Source of the DNA: Sphingomonas carotinifaciens
Lineage (GTDB): Bacteria; Pseudomonadota; Alphaproteobacteria; Sphingomonadales; Sphingomonadaceae
Length of the DNA: 64,000 nucleotides
Assembly: GCF_009789535.1 (NCBI RefSeq)
Contig: NZ_WSUT01000007.1
Coordinates: forward strand, 137,468-201,467
Direction of reading: 5' to 3'
The notes under the pieces were generated by a model, which had not been told where the DNA came from, ran no database searches, and saw nothing but the letters and a program-made list of their open reading frames with translations. The translations under genes and the position numbers were made by a program. Shown here piece after piece: positions 63,543-64,000 of the stretch; the first letter of the stretch is position 1; every line of letters begins with the position of its first letter.

Positions 63543-64000
63543 TCAGTCGGCGAGCATCCGCCGCGACTGGTCGAGGGACTGCGCCATCGGCATCGTCGGG
63601 AAATATTCGAGGCCGATGGCCCCGTCATATCCGACGGCGCGCAGGGTTCGCATGATCTCGGTCCAGTCCAGGGTACCCGTACCCGGTTCGTTGCGGTCGG
63701 GCATGTCGGCAGCCTGGACATGGCCGACGAGGTGGATGCGGTCGGTCAGCACCTCGGCCATGTCCTCGCCCATCACCGCGCTGTGCCAGATGTCGTAGAG
63801 CAGGCGCAGGTTCGGGCTGTCGACCGCCTCGACCAGATCGAGACCGAGCTTGGTGCTGACCAAATACATGGTCGCGAACAGCCGGGTGTTGAGCGGTTCG
63901 AGCAGCAGCATGACGCCCGCTTCCTCCGCCGCATCGGCGGCGGCGCGCAGCGCGGCGACGGCGTTGGCGAAATGATCCTCCTCGCTAAGTCCCTCGACGC
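63543..64000 (-). CDS. hydroxypyruvate-isomerase-like protein (partial, N-terminus beyond window)
   Basis: About 152 C-terminal residues, in frame to the window end. L-L-L-E-P-L-N carries the metal Glu, D-I-W-H-S is the Asp/His pair of this family, and G-H-V-Q-A-A-D-M-P-D-R-N-E-P-G-T-G is characteristic of hydroxypyruvate isomerase (Hyi/OtnI). The late I-G-L-E-Y-F-P completes the metal site. First of three related genes on the minus strand. Confidence 0.8.
   Translation of the reverse strand, partial: VEGLSEEDHFANAVAALRAAADAAEEAGVMLLLEPLNTRLFATMYLVSTKLGLDLVEAVDSPNLRLLYDIWHSAVMGEDMAEVLTDRIHLVGHVQAADMPDRNEPGTGTLDWTEIMRTLRAVGYDGAIGLEYFPTMPMAQSLDQSRRMLAD

Overview
The window looks like a high-GC alphaproteobacterial genome segment, most probably from Sphingomonadales. 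The grounds are the GC-rich codon use, a TonB-dependent receptor paired with an S9 peptidase, the style of the VirB/VirD4 system with an LPD7 protein and an EexN-like lipoprotein, and a compact protocatechuate operon with a PcaD-PcaC fusion. These assignments come from reading the translations; no database search was run. No tRNA, rRNA or CRISPR array was seen.

Region 1 (1-13461, + strand): a nearly gapless conjugative type IV secretion operon in the order virB1, LPD7 gene, virB2, virB3, virB4, virB5, eexN-like lipoprotein, virB6, small lipoprotein in the virB7 position, virB8, virB9, virB10, virB11, virD4. The relaxase is not in the window, so an integrative element and a plasmid are both possible.

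Region 2 (13551-27000): chromosome-like metabolic and regulatory genes. These are an aminotransferase-AraC pair divergent from an Lrp-type regulator, a YitT/MFS pair, an S9 peptidase/TonB receptor pair divergent from a TetR regulator, a YghU-type glutathione enzyme behind a histone-deacetylase-fold amidohydrolase, and an unknown gene. Two decayed remnants lie here: the tail of an N-terminal-nucleophile acylase and a piece of a 3-hydroxyisobutyrate-dehydrogenase-like gene.

Region 3 (27410-51483): a defence island. A PD-(D/E)XK nuclease with a coupled partner and a HEPN-like protein precede a phosphorothioation module (SspA cysteine desulfurase, SspB DUF4007, SspC ATPase, SspD PAPS-reductase-like). 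A matching restriction module follows (SspF/DptF-like ATPase, SspG-like, and a giant SspH/DptH-like FtsK ATPase with an internal PD-(D/E)XK-like motif), and after it a GIY-YIG nuclease. Between the modification and restriction modules, on the opposite strand, sits a two-gene signalling pair: a protein with both an Hsp90/MORC-type ATPase domain and a histidine-kinase core, and a large receiver-domain protein. A 97-residue orphan gene with a very strong ribosome binding site is also there. In outline, SspA-D would sulfur-mark host DNA, SspF-H would attack unmarked DNA, and the kinase/receiver pair could gate or sense one of these activities. That last link is inference and is the most novel part of the window.

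Region 4 (51642-52917): an intact IS3-family insertion sequence with 26-bp terminal inverted repeats, a 4-bp target duplication and an A7 frameshift site. A pair of 54-bp intergenic repeats follows.

Region 5 (53157-64000): the 4-hydroxybenzoate/protocatechuate operon on the minus strand, pobA-pcaI-pcaJ-pcaH-pcaG-pcaB-pcaDC-pcaF. It is divergent from an AraC-family regulator and is followed by three xylose-isomerase-like TIM-barrel genes, the last cut by the window end.
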